The notes below the pieces were generated by a model. It was not told the DNA's origin and made no database searches. It saw nothing but the letters and a program-made list of their open reading frames with translations. DNA of 64,000 nucleotides from Strongylocentrotus droebachiensis (Eukaryota > Echinodermata > Echinoidea > Camarodonta > Strongylocentrotidae), in NCBI GenBank assembly GCA_035222895.1, contig JAVYIG010000169.1, positions 744,001 to 808,000 on the forward strand, read 5' to 3'. Position 1 is the stretch's first letter; the number at the start of each line of letters is the position of its first letter. This document shows, one piece after another, positions 1-12,125 of the stretch. Both the position numbers and the translations under genes were made by a program.

Positions 1-311
1 TTTTCCCCAGATTTTGGGAGCACCTCTCAGAGGAAGACAGAGACTTGTGTCTTGGTACCAATGTCCTTCCTTTTTCTGAATGTGCTCCGAAAGTTCCTCT
101 TTCAATTGCCTCCCCTTGTAGAAGCATACTAGCTTGATTTCCCACTTTCTTTTTTTTATTATTATTATTATTTATTCGGCAAAGGAAAACATTACATATC
201 AGTGTACACAATACAAAATAAGACATAATTATCAACCATTGGAACGCCAGGGACAGAAAAAGTTAACTAAATTACTGTGGCATAAAGCCTCCTGTCCCAT
301 AGAATAACTCA
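1..311. other. AT-rich non-coding sequence
   Basis: I see no gene here. There is a short ATT microsatellite near 157-173. The remainder is unassigned AT-rich sequence leading into the tandem duplication that follows. Confidence 0.5.
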
Positions 312-920
312 CACTTTGATATGTATTATTGATTTCTTAATGCGTATGTTGTTATTATCAAGTTCGTATTTAATGTACGTTCTCTATCAATGTATTCTAT
401 CACATCATTCTTACTTTGATTACTATGTCTTTTAAATTTGTATAGGAATCAATAATAATGTTCCCCAATTTTGATAAATTCCAATCATACAATGTATCAA
501 TAGTAATGTTCCACAATTTTGATGACTTCCAATCATATCAATAATATTTTTTCATAATTTGGATAACTTCAAATGAAATCAAATTAATAATAATGTTATA
601 CAGTTTTACTAACTTCCAATATTACCGTATCCATATGTCTGTATAAACAGACAGTTTTCTGCACTTTGATATGTATTATTGATGTCGTAATGCATATGTT
701 GTTATTATTAAGTTTTTATTTAATGTACTTCCTCTATCAATGTGTTCTATGACATCCTTTTCACTTTGATTACTATGTCTTTTACATTTGTCTATGAATC
801 GATAATAATGTTCCCCAATTTTGAATAACTTCAAATCGAATCAAATTCATATTGTTATACAGTTTTGCTCACTTCCAATATTACCGTATCCACATGACTG
901 TATAAACAGACAATTTTCTG
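312..920. repeat. Tandem duplication, about 350 bp and 260 bp copies
   Basis: The block beginning CACTTTGATATGTATTATTG at 312 restarts at 662. Both copies share the later segment with TGATTACTATGTCTTTTA and end in TATAAACAGACA. The second copy lacks an internal part of about 90 bp containing the repeated AATAATGTTCC. It is non-coding on both strands. It may be a 3' region of a decayed retrotransposon, but nothing proves that. Confidence 0.75.
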
Positions 921-1414
921 CATTTATCATACATGCATAGTTTGAACAGCTCTTTTTCAATCCTTCTTTAAAATAATCCTAACAGTATTGGATCTACATG
1001 TAAATTACCGTTAGTTTTAGTTACACATTCATTTATAAATTATGTTGACCTTATCTTTATATTTTGTTTTATGTATGCACTAGCCAATGTGGAGAGCCTC
1101 TAGACAGAATTTTTAAATTCTTTTAGGGGATCCTCAGGCATTGGCCGGTGCTTAATATCATTATGTTTACAGTATTTTCTATCATTTGTTAACCTTGTTA
1201 ATGCGTAAGTCTTTGTGAAGTGCCTCAATACAAATTATTTAATTCACCTGATAAGAATAATAGTATTTCAATAGACGGAATCCGAACTGCATACATTATT
1301 TGATCTCGGTTGAGTGAATTCTCCCGTCCTCTTTACCTTGCGTCTTGTTACTAAAGCGCCCTACTGAAATTTGGCTCGGTTGGAAAATGCATCTTTATAT
1401 CCTGCGACGTTAAT
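921..1414. other. AT-rich non-coding sequence
   Basis: No open frame of note and no recognised repeat ends are visible. Confidence 0.45.
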
Positions 1415-1570
1415 GGTACAATCCAGTAAATAAAAACAGTAAAATGGCTCTTATTTTTAAAAAAATGGTACAATCAAGTAAATCAAAACAGTAAAATGGC
1501 TCTTATTTAAAAAAAAATTGTACAATCCAGTAAATCAAAACAGTAAAAATGTAATGGCTCTTATTTAAAA
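1415..1570. repeat. Short tandem repeat, about 52-bp unit, 3 copies
   Basis: GGTACAATCCAGTAAATAAA starts the first copy at 1415. Near-identical copies follow at about 1467 and 1519, each ending in AATGGCTCTTATTT and a run of A. Copies differ by a few bases and by A-run length, as expected from replication slippage. Confidence 0.75.
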
Positions 1571-2265
1571 TTATAAAAAGTACTCATTAAAAAGAACCCA
1601 AAAATGTAGTGGTATCAGAATAAAGAATGGTATATTTTATTAATAACTAAACATTGTGAACGTGTAGCATTTTACGATACAAGACGCCAAATGTGCGATG
1701 ATGACGTCTTTAGAAATTGCATATTAATGTTTTATTTTGTACTTTTTGAAAGGTTACCCAAGTGCCTCCAGGGCATCCCAATGCTGAAAAGAAACGCACT
1801 TTTTTGAAAACTTCACTTTTTTATTCCAAAATGCCTATTTGATCGATGTACGTAAGTCAGATTGAGCGGATGATATACATTTCACAAAAGAGAAATCACA
1901 TAATTGACAAAATTAGAACATAATATACAATTATACTAAAAGTGTCAAATTATCTAATAAATTCTTTGAAAAGACGTCAAAATTAATTGTATTGAATAGT
2001 AGGTTATACAGGGTGAAATGTGAGGAACCTATTGAAAATCTCAGCTTGTAAATTGTAGGTTCCCATACAAAAACTAACATTTGATTGAAGTGGTTGCAAT
2101 GGTGAAAGACGTAACAATAATAATAGGTGGGCAAGAAAGCCTTAACACAATATTATACAAAGTGAAACAAGCAACAATAGCAAATACAGCAAACAAATTA
2201 ATATTTGTTTACCAAAGAAATGTAACGTTAGTCACTTTAATATTGAGGTCATTGAACGAGCTCAA
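1571..2265. other. AT-rich non-coding sequence
   Basis: Short reading frames here are AT-rich chance frames without recognisable domains. I see no repeats or genes. Confidence 0.4.
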
Positions 2266-2381
2266 TAGGGACTTTTAGATTTGCACAACGACAACGTGGA
2301 TTGCTACGATCGACGTCCTTTTAATGCACTGCCTTGAATGGATGTCACACGTATCAATCCACGCAAATCTAACAGTCCCTA
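2266..2381 (+). mobile_element. Palindromic MITE, copy 1 (112 bp, TA target duplication)
   Basis: The element spans 2268-2379 and is flanked on both sides by TA. It has terminal inverted repeats of the form GGGACTTTTAGATTTGC and is a fold-back along much of its length. Two further copies of exactly the same length occur at 15225 (same orientation) and 21571 (inverted). TA duplication fits the Tc1/mariner group, but no transposase is present, so it is non-autonomous. Confidence 0.85.
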
Positions 2382-3987
2382 TTGATCGAGGTCAACTCGA
2401 GCGAGGCAGTAGACATGAACAATCATGATACAGTAATATACAATAATATGAAGGCCGTAGCCCAGACACAATCCACAGTTTCCAACATGCATTCAAATCC
2501 ATTCACGTCTGCTCCCAGAGAGTCCCGAGGCACGCAAAAACATTCGCCTGCGCCACGCCCCCACGTCTCCCCGCAGTATCACCTGCATGAATCAGTTAAC
2601 AGCAGCCGTTGTCACGCCGGACAAGCCACATGGCATGTCCGACCTAGCAACAACTGATTCATGCAGACGACCCCTGCAAGAAAACAAGGACCTGTCACAT
2701 CTATGCGAGCACGTTCGTATGCCCGATGGCCCTCCGAGAAGAAGGCCGGGATGTTCAATGTAGAATATCATCATGTACTTTAATTACAATGTGGGTCATA
2801 TGAATTCAAAAATGACTGTTTATTAAGCTTACGCTTGAAACAATTCAACGACGGGGATTCTATTATAATACTGCAAATACAGTGCGGACGCGGAAAAGGT
2901 GAAAATAATCAATTTATCTGGTGGGATGTGAGTTGACTGCATTGTTTTTTATAAACATTGGAGTAAAGACACTGTGTAAAGCAACTTTGTTTAGCTGGTA
3001 CATGAAGATGCCAAGACATTAATAGTACAAAGAAATTACCGCCCTTGCACCCGGCACTTGACAAAGATGATTTGTATGCAATAAACTCGAATACACTACG
3101 AAAATGGCCCATTGAATAAAACCTCCCAAAACCAGCGTTATCACAATACCATTGAAATTAACAACGGGTGACTCGTTATGAATAAGATTGCCATCACGCA
3201 TCATCAACGAGTATTTTGTTTCCCTCGCTCTCATTTATTCATTTTGTGCTACAAAGTGTATTTGAAAACCCCTGGAGGTATAGAAATGCCCTATTTGAAG
3301 AAGAAAAAAAAGGTTCCGCCTCCCTTACAATTCGAAAACGAAAATTTATTTTTGTGGACCGCCCTACATAATTATGAATAAAGAACATTTACAAGAATAT
3401 TTGAACGTAAGTGTGGAGAAGTTCATATTATTGATTTTTGCAATACATTGTAATGACAATTTATGACTTAGAGCAACGATATCAAGTTGACTCCTGCTAA
3501 ATAAATAAATAGAAAAATCACACATCAAAGAATTCATCTTACTGATGTTATTACAAACTTGACATTTTAACTGTTTATTTATTCATTTCAAATAGTACCT
3601 CGTTTATTGCTTAATTTTTGCACGCATGTTCAGTTAGAGTAAAATGTAAATAATGTCAAAGGGGAATAATGCTCAAATATTTCGTCAAGCACCCCACAAT
3701 GCCTCTTTTTATGACAAGGGTCCTTTCGCCTTCTTATAAGAGCCCCTTTTTTACTCTGAAAGATGCCATTTTTATTTTAAATAGTGTCCCTTGTGTAAGT
3801 AATGAGCACTATTTATTTGTTTATTTTTTCATATGCCTCTGAAAATTTGGAAATCGAATCCCTCCTTCCCCTTGAGCACCAGAGGAGGGGGACGTCTTCA
3901 AATATAGGTAAAATTAACTGTTTTTTTTTTCCAGGGGACCCCCCCCCCCCTCCCCCCCCCCCCCACCCCCTGGATCCGCCACTGACA
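2382..3987. other. Non-coding sequence with a hairpin and a poly(C) tract
   Basis: No convincing gene. It includes the hairpin listed separately and a poly(C) run at about 3938-3964. The run is followed by GGATCCGCCACTG, which reads in reverse as CAGTGGCGGATCC, a terminal sequence common to hAT-type MITEs. The matching left end is not obvious. Confidence 0.5.
2583..2666. repeat. Hairpin, 15-bp perfect outer stem
   Basis: CTGCATGAATCAGTT at 2583-2597 is exactly complementary to 2652-2666. A second inner stem, GGACA/TGTCC, brackets a 12-base loop. It is probably a small fold-back repeat. Confidence 0.7.
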
Positions 3988-5112
3988 AACACGTTGCATT
4001 TCTTTCATCTATTTGGACTATCTTGAGGATATTCTGGAAAAATCATCAATTATCAGGACTGTTTCGGGCGGTAGCCGCGGTACAATATTTATACAGGTAT
4101 TCCATTGCAGATATTCCCCGTATATATTGCTGTCCCAACCAGGGTACATCGCGTTCAGCGCGTATGTATATCACTATACGTGGGTGCAATGCAGCTCGTA
4201 GAATAATGTACGGAGGCGTGTGTAAATGTCCGATTCGAAATTACGCCGTTTGTTAATGTGTAACATGTTGTATCAATATGGGAACTATTTATCGTCAATA
4301 TTTGTATTTTAGCCTACTTTTGAAACTATGGAAACAAAATCACGGCAAACTGTTAACGAAATTGAGCAGGAAATTAAGGGCTCAGTCTACGGCCAAAATA
4401 CATACACGGAGAGAGGACTAGCTACAGTACCAGACAGTGTTGTATCTTGCACTCGGAATATAATAAGCATACCACGCGTGTTGCGAAGCAGGAACCAATA
4501 AGACAATATATAGTTGTCATGTAAAAAATGTACGATACACGACAAGAACAACAATAACAATGACAGCAACAAAAATGTACGATACACGACAAGAACAACA
4601 ATAACAATGACAGCAACAGCAACAACAACAACAATGTTTTTAAACATATCCACTTTACTTTGTCCTAAACGTTCATGTAGCAGTTTGCCTACCTTAAATA
4701 TTGGGTCTCGACGTGGCGCTTGTAGACCTACTGTGTTGACAGATTATAATGGTGCCATATATAGAGTTATTGTAGGAAATGTCGTCATAATTGTCATGGT
4801 TATGCGCACAAAAGATCAGTAGGACCGCGTTGAGCTATCTCAATTAAAACCGGTTTCAGTGAATTGAAAATCTCAAGGACTTTTTTTTATTTCAACTGAT
4901 TGTATAATTACCTATACATGTGATTCACCACCTGACGAAATGACTCGACACCGGTAAAAGTGAATTGAAAAGTACCGGCTCTCAAGGATTTTCATTTCAA
5001 TTGATTTAATCATTGTTTCTATAACCGTGGCGGAGGATTTTACTAATTGAAACACTTGTTACAATGATTATGTATTACACATATTAAGATTGGGCATAAA
5101 ATTTGACATAAT
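3988..5112 (+). repeat. Dispersed repeat, copy 1 (partner at 15385-16364)
   Basis: Colinear diverged similarity runs through both copies. Shared landmarks are ATTTGG..CTTGAGGATA, GCTGTCCCAACC.GGG, GTACGGAGGCGTGT, an AAC-rich microsatellite, TATTGGGTCTC, GGTGCCATA and TTGACAGATTATAATGG. No long frame is conserved between copies, so this is a non-coding dispersed element or a pair of solo regulatory regions from a larger transposon. I found no terminal inverted repeats or target duplication. Confidence 0.7.
4524..4617. repeat. 47-bp tandem duplication
   Basis: AAAAATGTACGATACACGAC with its following AACAATAACAATGACAGCAA tail occurs twice in direct succession inside the dispersed repeat. It is absent from the partner copy near 15900, so it arose in this copy. 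Confidence 0.8.
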
Positions 5113-5189
5113 TATAGGCCTCCACTTGGTGAGAAAAGCAGTTTTCCGCATATTTTTACAAGTTCACACAGGCGCGCCGGAAGCAGTTT

Positions 5190-5720
5190 AGGATTGGAGG
5201 GGGGGGGGGGGGGACGTTACATGCAGATCAGGCCCCGCGGAACGTTTTTCAAACTGGATTATTAACGATCGGGTAGAGCGTAAAATGGCGTGGGGTCCAG
5301 GGCTAGCTGAGCCCCGGTAGGGGGTCAAGGGGCTGAGCCCCCAGAAGCTCAGGGGTTATAGGCATTACAATTATGGTCAGATAAGCATATTTAGATACCT
5401 TACTTGTGACACTGGCAGGCCACTAATTTGGCGGACAGTCCAGGGAGCAGAGCCCCCGGAACCTCGGGGGTTTTAGGTATTCAATAACGGTCAGATGAGC
5501 ATACAGGGGTCCGCCTTAGGGCCCTTGTGGGATTTCAGGGGGCAGAGCCCCCGGAAGCTCAGGGGTTTTGGTATGTAATTACGGTCAGATGAGCATACAG
5601 GGGACCGCCTTAGGGCCCTTGGTGGGGTCCGCGGGCGGAGCCTCCGTAAACTCTGGGGTTTTAGGCATTTAATTACGGTCAGATGAGCATATTCTGATAC
5701 CGCATTTGTGACATTGGCAG
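5190..5720 (+). repeat. GGGGCGGAGCCCC-type tandem repeat block, copy A
   Basis: A unit of roughly 115-190 bp repeats about four times. Each unit has a GGGG(C/G)NGAGCCCC hairpin, AGCTCAGGGGTTTTAGG, ATTACGGTCAGATGAGCATA and, in two units, CCGCCTTAGGGCCCTTG. Relatives lie at 12664-12848 and, inverted, at 25095-25650. A 16-base G run precedes it. It is a non-coding transposon-like element. Confidence 0.75.
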
Positions 5721-7180
5721 GTCACTTATTTTTTCTCTCTTTCTTTCTTTCTTTTTCTCTGTAACAAACTTTTTCAAAAAGTGAGGGTGGCACGAGTCCC
5801 CGAGCCCGGCCGTTCTGCAGACCCTAACATAAATGCTTCTAAATAAGCACATTTTTCGCCCGACTGTAAATAAGCTTCTCACCCCTATAACAAAAAACAT
5901 ATACGTTTCTCCCTTTCTCTCACAATATGTCCACGATATGCGCGTATCGCTATTATAAAAACCTCCATTTATAAATATAGGTAGCATGCGCAATGTTTAG
6001 GACATTTAATTCCTGTTAACCCTCCCTTTTCTTTGCATGGAATTTCATACGTCATTTAATTCAGGTTTTTATTATTGTTAAGTACTTTTGGGTTAAAAAT
6101 ATAAACCATCTTTACTCCTTTACTGCTTTTTTTTTGAGGGGGGAGGGGCGTTGTTGTTGTTGTTGTTTTTTTTTTTTTTTTGGGGGGGGGCAAAAATGCA
6201 CTTTTTTGACAACAGTAACAAGAGCGATATCGACACTCAAACTTTGATTGAAGAACTTTTTTTGGAGAGCTTACATTTTAAAAAGAGATATACTATACAT
6301 GACGATCATTGCGTGGCACTATCAGTATAAATTATTAATGACAAAGTATGGTATCGGCTTTGTTCATGACATTGCATAGGTTCAATGAGATATAGATTGG
6401 TAATGAGCAGGAAATACCACTTGTCCGAATATGGGGGGGGGGGTAGGGGGAGAGGGTAGTGAGCTAATGTTTTTTGTTTGTTTGGGGGGTGGAGTTCCAT
6501 TTTGTTATCAACACCCCCCCCCCCCCTTTGAGCAAACAAATAATACAAATATAGGGGGCTAGAAGGGGGGGGGGGAGGATCTTCTTCATTTCTTTTTTGT
6601 AAAGGTCAAATTAACGTTCGCAGTTTTCTTTCGGAGACTCATTTATTGTGAAATACCGAAGCTAAATCGTGCGTAAATGGTATGATTTCAATCGCATATC
6701 ATCTTAAAAAGGATTAATTTATGGTTATGTATGAAATTATAGATTATATTAAATATTCGTTTGATAATCTTAATTATAGAAAGTGTCAACTCTTTGGGGT
6801 CGAGTGTATTGGTAAAAGAGATACAATTGTGCCTAACTTTGGGAGTACAGATTACGTACAGGGTAATAATTAGGAATTGGATTACTATGATTAATGTAAG
6901 TAAATTAACAAAAATATCTTGCCAAATAGTGGACTAGACTCGACTAGCACTTATGTGCATACTTCTACTTCCCATTTACAACTTTACAGTAATATCAGTA
7001 TTCAGTAATGCACTCATACATGTATTCACACAATTAGTTCTGTGTATATTATTGTACATTAAATGGTATGCAGATCCATGTCTAAATATAGTTGTAAACC
7101 CAGTATTGTTCAATTAACAATAGTCTTCCTTTACGCTTGGGTTGAGCGTGGCTGTTTGTCGGGGTGCCTGGATGCGAGTG
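5721..7180. other. Non-coding sequence with T-, G- and C-runs
   Basis: It contains a TTCTTTCTTTC tract near 5735, poly(T)/poly(G) at about 6166-6190, and G- and C-runs at about 6431, 6516 and 6567. Frames crossing them are low-complexity artefacts. No gene seen. Confidence 0.5.
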
Positions 7181-8842
7181 GTTATGCTAGGAGTCCACTG
7201 GGCCAGCGCCAGTTGGTGCCAGTTTGCGCCAAAGCAATTTACTGTGGCGCCTAGTGGCGTGTAGTGGCTCAAACTGCCTCCCAACTGGCTCGTGGTGGCC
7301 CGTAACGGCACAAAATTTGAATGTGGCGGCAAGAAAATTTCAAAATGTTTGAAATTTTCTTCGCGCCACTTGCATCGAGCAATCAGCGCCAAGTGTCCGC
7401 CAAGTGGCACCAAATGGCGCGAACATATCGCCCTTTGGCGCAAACAATCCGCCTATTGGAATCCACTGGAATGTAATGGCGCGCGCCAAGTTGCGCCAAT
7501 GAGATTTCGCACCTTGTTTGCGCCACTACGCGCCAAATAATTCCAAAACGCACGAAATGTGCAGTGGCAGTGGCACCCGATTGGTGACAACTTCGCGCCA
7601 AATGCCACCTGGTTGCCCGCCATTCTGCGCCACTTGCCGCCTATAAAAGCAGGGCGGCATCGCAGGACTTTCTCACACAACTTGTTTCCCATGATGGGCC
7701 TGTTCAAATCCTCAGTGATGGCGGCAGTTCTCCAAGCTCCAGGGATGAGGTTGTGCTGGGCATCCTCCTTGTCCAACATGCGGACGTCCAGTGTCTGATA
7801 GCGCTTCCTGAGGAGGTTGTGCAGCATGACGGCAGCTTCAACGAGCAGGCGGACTGTGTCTGGTTCCTGTCTCATCTGGCCAAGGAAGCAATGGAACCGC
7901 AGAGCCAGAATACCAAAGGCATTTTCAACCACACGCCTTGCCCTGGACAGCCTGTAGTTGAAGATCTTCTGCTGTTGGTCCATGTTACGACGGCCATAGG
8001 GCTTCATCATGTACGTCCTCATGGCGAAGGCATCGTCTCCCACAAAGAAGTACGCCATAGGGTGCTCTTCATTATCATGGGGAAGAGGAGCTGGATCTGG
8101 GATGCCTAAAGTGCCAGCTTCAATGCACTCCTTCAGTTCACTGTTGTTGTAAATCTGGGCATCAGACTGATGGCCAACCCCGCCCACATCGATCCACAGG
8201 AACTGGTACTTTGAATCTACCAGAGCCATGAGAACAACCGAGAAGAACTGCTTGTAGTTAAAGTAAAGGCTGCCTGATTTGTTGGGCTTCCGGAGACGGA
8301 TGTGCTTTCCACCATAGGCGCCCAGACAGTGAGGAAGATTTCATCTGGCTTCAAAATCACCTGCAACCTCAAGCCAGCCTTCATTGGTTGTGGGGAGGGA
8401 GATGACTTCTGCAGCATACTCATCCACTATCGCTCTGGCTACATCAGGGACAAACTTCTGGATGGTTTCCTTGCCCACTCTGAAGTTGTAAGGCAGCTCG
8501 GCATAGGTGGCCCCAGTGGCGAGATGGCCCAGGAAGACGGGCAACTTGAGACCAGGGGGAATTGCCTTTCTGAAGTGGCCTTCCTGATTTTTGGAATCAA
8601 ATGGTCGTGTAACGGCGCGAACTGGCACAAACTGGCGCAACATTTTGGTTCAAGCCGGGTGGCATTTGGCGCACGCCATGTGGCACCCAGTTTATTCCAC
8701 TGGGAATGGCACCACTCTTTCGTATGGCACCCAGTTTATTCCACATTAATTCGGCGCCACAGCGAGCCACTACGCGCCAATCACACAATCTTTTCGCGAT
8801 CTGGCACCAACTGGCGCTGGCCCAGTGGACTCCTAGCATAAC
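7181..8842 (-). mobile_element. PIF/Harbinger DNA transposon, degenerate
   Basis: The ends are a 41-bp inverted repeat: GTTATGCTAGGAGTCCACTG... at 7181 against its complement ending at 8842. Sub-terminal regions on both sides are packed with TGGCGC/GCGCCA words. A Harbinger-type transposase remnant lies inside on the minus strand. The flanking trinucleotides read TTA on the left and TAA on the right, so an exact 3-bp duplication is not resolved. The companion Myb/SANT gene of autonomous Harbingers is not seen. Confidence 0.88.
7453..8643 (-). pseudogene. Harbinger transposase pseudogene (DDE_Tnp_4 / HARBI1-like)
   Basis: On the minus strand the reading frame runs from 8643 to 7453, interrupted only by TGA at 8341-8343, where a TGG is expected after DFEAR. 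Family landmarks in order are FRKAIPPGLKLPVFLGHLAT, the helix FRVGKETIQKFVP, the first catalytic region GAYGGKH, WIDVGGVGHQSDAQ (second Asp present), FNYRLSRARRVVENAFGIL (third acidic residue present) and MLHNLL. The family normally has Asp before GKH; here it is Gly, so the protein would be inactive even without the stop. The N-terminal 80-100 residues are missing and the C-terminus runs into terminal-repeat sequence. In the family this protein binds element ends and cuts DNA. Identity is secure; inactivity is inferred. Confidence 0.9.
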
Positions 8843-9127
8843 TCACCTGTGGCTGTTGGGAGTGGTTGTATTTCGGTAGGCGGGTTGTGGCTTGCATGCA
8901 TAGCTTGTGGCTAGGTTGGGCAATCTCTAATGTATGCCAGCCTGGTAGCGGCTATCGTGTGCAATTCGTATTATGCCTGTTGGGATACGATTGCTCCCAG
9001 CGGGTGTGTGGAGTCAGTCGTGTCCGGGCGCTTCGCAGGGAACTGTGCATCCGACGTGGACACTTTGCTAGACTGGTTTATTACTTTTCAGATACACAGT
9101 TAACATTTTATCTACACGTGTCGTTTA
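8843..9127. other. Unassigned unique-looking sequence
   Basis: This is more GC-balanced sequence to the right of the Harbinger element. A frame of 158 codons begins here but runs straight into the CT-rich tract, and I do not accept it as a gene. Confidence 0.4.
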
Positions 9128-9330
9128 CAACTTGTCCCCCTTCCTCCTCCTTTTCTTTCTTCTTTCCTGTATTTCTTTCCTCTCCTCTCCCTTCCCTCCT
9201 CCACCGTGTCCCCCTTTTGTTCTTTTCTCTCTCTATCTCTCCTCCTTCCCCCCTCTCTCTCTCTCTCTCTTCCTCCTCACCTTACTATTTCGCTCTTCAA
9301 TCTAGTCTCCTTTCGACCCCTTTCTCTCTT
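9128..9330. repeat. CT-rich low-complexity tract
   Basis: Nearly pure pyrimidine with several CTCTCTCT runs. Any translation of it (Ser, Leu, Pro, Phe) is an artefact. Confidence 0.85.
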
Positions 9331-12125
9331 CTCTATCTTTAAATGTATATTTCTTTCTTAAGTTTTCCCTATTATTACGTAATACATATATATTCATGCT
9401 TTTATAAATGTCACGCCTCTCGTATGATTTCATGTACATGTATGTGACGAATATGCCTAAGTGTTCAACAATTATCTTGTAGCTACATTGTATTTTGTTC
9501 ATGTGCTGCCATTCGAGGCCAATTGTCTATGTTTTGAATATGGATCAATAACGGAATCTTTCTATCTATTCATGTACCAGTATCATCATTATTATTTGAA
9601 TTGTATGATTGTTCATATATCGTCATTTGATGTGATGTGTTGTTGTTAATAAAATCGAATTTAGTCAAACAGCTGGACAATTGTAACAGAGGAAATGTGC
9701 CATACAATTCAATAAGTCAATTATTTCAATAACGTAGTATTTATTTCGAACAACATGATTTTACAATGAGACATCATGGGTCAACATTCAGCTACACTCA
9801 ACTAGTCTACAAGTACACTGATCAACACCTAGTTACAAATACAATCTATCTACATGTTCAAGTATGTATATTGAATAATTGACATCAAACTGTGGAATAA
9901 AAACTTCTGATAAGTTTAGTACTGCGTGTATTTTTCTTCCAAATATTTGGTCAAATATTGATGCATTGTAATAGAACATTTGAGCTCACACTAATGGACT
10001 CTTTTTTAGTTGGCTTCATAATTTGTATATAGTGGACATGGGCATGTTTCACAAAACCATCAGAACACATTCACAGACATCCCATTGCAACATTGTGTTC
10101 ATCTTTATGGGGAAGTCCACCCTATCATTAAGTTGGTTTTAATAAAAAAAAGTTGCCAATTTGTGTTTGATTAATTTGAAAAAGTTTAGGATTTTAAAAA
10201 AGGTCAAAGGCCAAATGGATTTTCATCCATCTGTCAGTTCTTAAAGGGCCCATGACATCGAAATACAAGTGTATTCCTGTTTGTGTGCAGTCATGCATAC
10301 ATCTCATATTTTGATATGTAAACTTCTAAATTTAATTCATCTATTTTTAAATATTTTTTGAAATATTTGTTTTTCAAACTTGCTAAGCTCCACCCCAAAA
10401 AACCTCCAGATCTCATTCCCCTTGTGACATCATCTGTCAGTTATCAATGAGCTAACTTGAGAAAGTGGCATGGAACTTTGCCAAATTTGACCACCTGTTA
10501 CAATAGCAACATATAAAGTTGCTTTGTCAGACATGTCAGACTAAAGTAATAATCTAGAATAGACATAGGTATTTAATTTCCCCCAGCTTAGCACACGTAC
10601 ATAATAGAATTGCATGATTCCATACATATGTACAATACATCATCATTGCCTTTGTCTTCCTGGTGATGCTAGCAGTTTATCTAGCAGTAGTCAACTTTAT
10701 GTTATTTTATAATTCATAAATCCTTATAAACTATATTGAAGCAAAAATCAATAATACAAACTTTTCGATAATTACGTTTATTATATTTAGGTAAATGTAT
10801 ACAGCCATGTTAATACAAAGTACCAATCTCAAAAAATATCAGAGAGCGAGGAAAACAAAATTCCAGTGATGATTCTATATAGAAAACTGGAGATTGGAGA
10901 TTGGAATGGTGTGCCCTTAGATAGAGCAGACTTGAATAGAAATGGAGGAATGTGGAGACAATACTTTGTACTTTGGACTAGATTTCGACTAAATAAACAT
11001 GTAATAAATCTTGCATCCCACCTCTTTCTCTCTCTCTCTCGCTCTCCTTCACCGTTTCGTTCTTTTCTTTTTTCTTCTTCCTTTTGTTTTTGTTGTTTAG
11101 TGTGTTATCTTTTTAGTAATGTTCTCTGTTGTTTTTTGTTTGGTATAATTCTGTATACTGATATACCATTTTATCAAGCTTTAGATTTTAGAGTAATCCA
11201 AACTATTTATTTTGTATTGCTATTTGTATAATGTATGACTTGTATTATCTATATTGGATTGTTTTAATGGTTGAATAAAGTGAATTTGAATTTGTGGTGT
11301 TAGGGTATTGGGTATTGTATAAACACAAACTACCGGGGCTCTTGATAATTTATGTGTCCCTGGCAAATGTGCAAAATAATAAATGCACTGTGCAAAATAT
11401 TTAATGATACATCATTCCTTTTTAATCTTTGTTGGGGCAAAATTTGATATAACATTTTTGTTCAGAATGGAAGATCAAGATAGTTTATTTCTGTTCTCTT
11501 CGATTGAGATGATATTCATTACAAAATAAATCATAATTTATACATCGGAAATATAAGTTAAGTCAGATATTATGATTACTTTCCTGTGTAATCTAGATAG
11601 CACTTAGCTATTCTGCATCACTAAAACAATGTCTGTCTAAGTGAAGCAAAAAAGAAAGTAAGTAGCAGAAATTGGAATTGAAGAATAGTTCTTATGTTGC
11701 ACTTCAGAAAGATTTGGAGGAACAAAACTAAGCGGTCAGTTTGAGATGTTGGATAGAAACAATTATAATGAGGGAAAATATAAATCAATCGTCTAGCATT
11801 CAAATTATATATTTAATTACAATTATATCCAAACATCAACTTTTGATGTTTGTTACATGTGTTCATAGTTTATTCAAAGTAAGATTTTAGTTGGTTAAGG
11901 AAGGCGGGAAGTGAGACACGGACAGCCGCATCCCTGAGTGAGAAGGGTAGCTGGAGTGAAGAAATAGCTTGTAATATGCCGCGGCAGACTACTTTTATGG
12001 TCAATTTGCTCTGTTTTTTTTAATGCTAATTTATGTAAATTAACTGTGATGTCCTATGTTCATGTCCGAAATAATGCTTTAGCTTTAGCTTTAACGTACA
12101 AGGCATCTTGTTAACTCTAATTCAT
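9331..12125. other. AT-rich intergenic sequence with decayed repeat pieces
   Basis: No gene supported. Visible items are GGGGAAGTCCACCCT near 10110 and TTAAAGGGCCCATGACATCGA near 10242, both starts of common short inverted-repeat elements. A CT-rich segment at 11025-11090 leads to AATAAAGTGAATTTGAATTTG at about 11275-11295, which resembles the 3' end of a LINE. The longest frame (10866-11231) spans that CT tract and shows no domain. Confidence 0.45.

Noticed and set aside
7559-8109. Plus-strand frames of 79-118 codons across the Harbinger element
   Set aside because: They are antisense shadows of the minus-strand transposase, which has clear family motifs.
8866-9342. 158-codon frame to the right of the Harbinger element
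   Set aside because: The second half is a CT microsatellite and the first half has no recognisable domain or splice partners.
10866-11231. 121-codon frame
   Set aside because: Spans a CT tract and T-rich sequence leading to a LINE-like 3' end; no domain.
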